A DNA stretch of 64,000 nucleotides from Fragilaria crotonensis (taxonomy: Eukaryota > Bacillariophyta > Fragilariophyceae > Fragilariales > Fragilariaceae), in NCBI GenBank assembly GCA_022925895.1, contig JAKSYS010000077.1:62001-126000 (forward strand). The letters run 5' to 3'. The notes under the pieces were generated by a model, which was not told the DNA's origin, searched no databases, and was given only the letters and a program-made list of their open reading frames with translations. This document shows positions 63,277 to 64,000 of the stretch, one piece after another. Position numbers and translations under genes: made by a program. Numbering within the stretch: position 1 is the first letter of the stretch; each line of letters begins with the position of its first letter.

Positions 63277-64000
63277 TTAGGATGTAGAAAACGACTAGGA
63301 AATGCACAACTGTCAAAAATTATTGCTCAGTGTAGTGCTTGGTCAATTAAGTGAGCTTGGGTCTTGGAAGTGATCCCGTTGTTCCCCTATACTTGGTTTC
63401 TTTCGTGGACTTAGCTCTTGTTTATTCACGTTCTTGTTCTCGTGGTTCGCTCTTGTTCTCGTTCTCGATTGTTCTCGTTCGCTCTCGTTCTTTCCATTGT
63501 TTCTTGCTCTCTTTTGCTCTCTTTTTGTACTTGCTGTCGCTGTCGCTCTCGTTCTTGCCTCCTTGTCTCGTCTCGTTCTCGATCTCTTTCTAATTTCGGA
63601 TCGAAGTTTGGAAAATCTTTCACACGACAGTAACTGTATTGACCATGCTGTGGTTCATCTATGTGGCTCTACAAGTAGTATGTTGGACGCGGTATTCGTA
63701 CTTGGTTCTTCGATACGCATCTCAGCAATCCCAGATCACGGTGTACTGTACTCCGTATTGGATTACAGGTACTGAGTATGATATTCTACACGCCTAGTAA
63801 CGGTACAGTATTTCCTGATACATAAAGCACAGTGCGCACTGCGTATGCAATACGTCGTACAATGCAATGGTTCCATGTCATTTGATCAACCACGGTCACT
63901 ACATACAGTACTACTTTTTCGTGGATTTGTTCTTTGTCATTCATTTGCTGATAATGGCATTGTTGTCTATTAATAATTCATAATTCATAGAGACCTTTGC
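63277..64000. other. 3' flank and intergenic end of window
   Basis: A pyrimidine-rich TTCTCG/CTCGTT low-complexity patch at about 63430-63595, then GTAC-rich noncoding sequence. No gene supported. Confidence 0.55.

Noticed and set aside
63418-63633. Ser/Arg- or Leu-rich ORFs in the CT-rich patch
   Set aside because: Low-complexity TTCTCG repeats without a coding signature.

Overview
The window looks like nuclear DNA of a diatom, probably a pennate one. Several things point there. Two proteins start with a signal peptide followed by a phenylalanine-bearing cleavage motif (…DAF-ST…, …HAF-IP…), which is the diatom/red-lineage plastid presequence. There is a DUF6824-like (DVLCGxG…) segment of the kind expanded in diatoms. 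Introns are short with GT-AG ends (79 to 233 bp in the clear cases). A carbonic-anhydrase-like gene, a tyrosine-recombinase retroelement and a Copia remnant complete the picture. Genes are compact, mostly with 0 to 2 introns, and the AT-leaning intergenic DNA is full of short palindromes around GTAC.

Layout. (1) 1-12 kb is accessory, repeat-rich DNA. Three arrays of about 70-bp units (135-812, 4575-5496, 7106-8092) share a dyad core, and the third array is inverted relative to the first two. Between them lie a decayed minus-strand gene with GNAT-like, C48/Ulp1-like, DUF6824-like and zinc-knuckle parts, and a decayed plus-strand gene ending in an RPGD/FNP…HC motif. A MULE-type transposase with DDE and SWIM motifs follows (8.16-11.6 kb, minus). 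(2) 12-20.8 kb: a 1.1-kb TIR element lies exactly between a splice donor and acceptor upstream of a class-V aminotransferase. Then come a biotin-pathway KAPA synthase (BioF) ending in the peroxisomal signal SRL, and an armadillo-like protein whose start codon is split by an intron and which ends in a CaaX box. (3) 21-41 kb: PhoD-like phosphatase, WD40 protein, small membrane protein, F-box/JmjC protein, 3R-MYB factor, a SET-TPR-prolyl-4-hydroxylase fusion beside a heptanucleotide minisatellite, DSS1/SEM1, a double-SDR fusion, and a coiled-coil protein. (4) 40.9-50.2 kb: a young PAT/Ngaro-like tyrosine-recombinase retrotransposon with split direct repeats A1 … B1-A2-B2. (5) 50-64 kb: a plastid-type SET-domain gene with one frame break, a small plastid-type membrane protein, a hAT-like MITE with a perfect 8-bp target duplication, a carbonic-anhydrase-like gene that lacks the zinc histidines, a nucleotide-sugar transporter, SNU13, histone-stem-loop-binding protein, a Copia fragment and a TM9SF nonaspanin.

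The host genes are mostly independent housekeeping or regulatory units. The only pathway-like neighbours are the two PLP enzymes at 14.4-17.9 kb. The most unusual items are the inverted satellite arrays enclosing GNAT/Ulp1-type cargo, the transposon sitting between GT and AG with only 18 bp of apparent pre-insertion intron, the SET-TPR-P4H and SDR-SDR fusions, and the split-direct-repeat retroelement. All calls come from reading the sequence; no database search was run.
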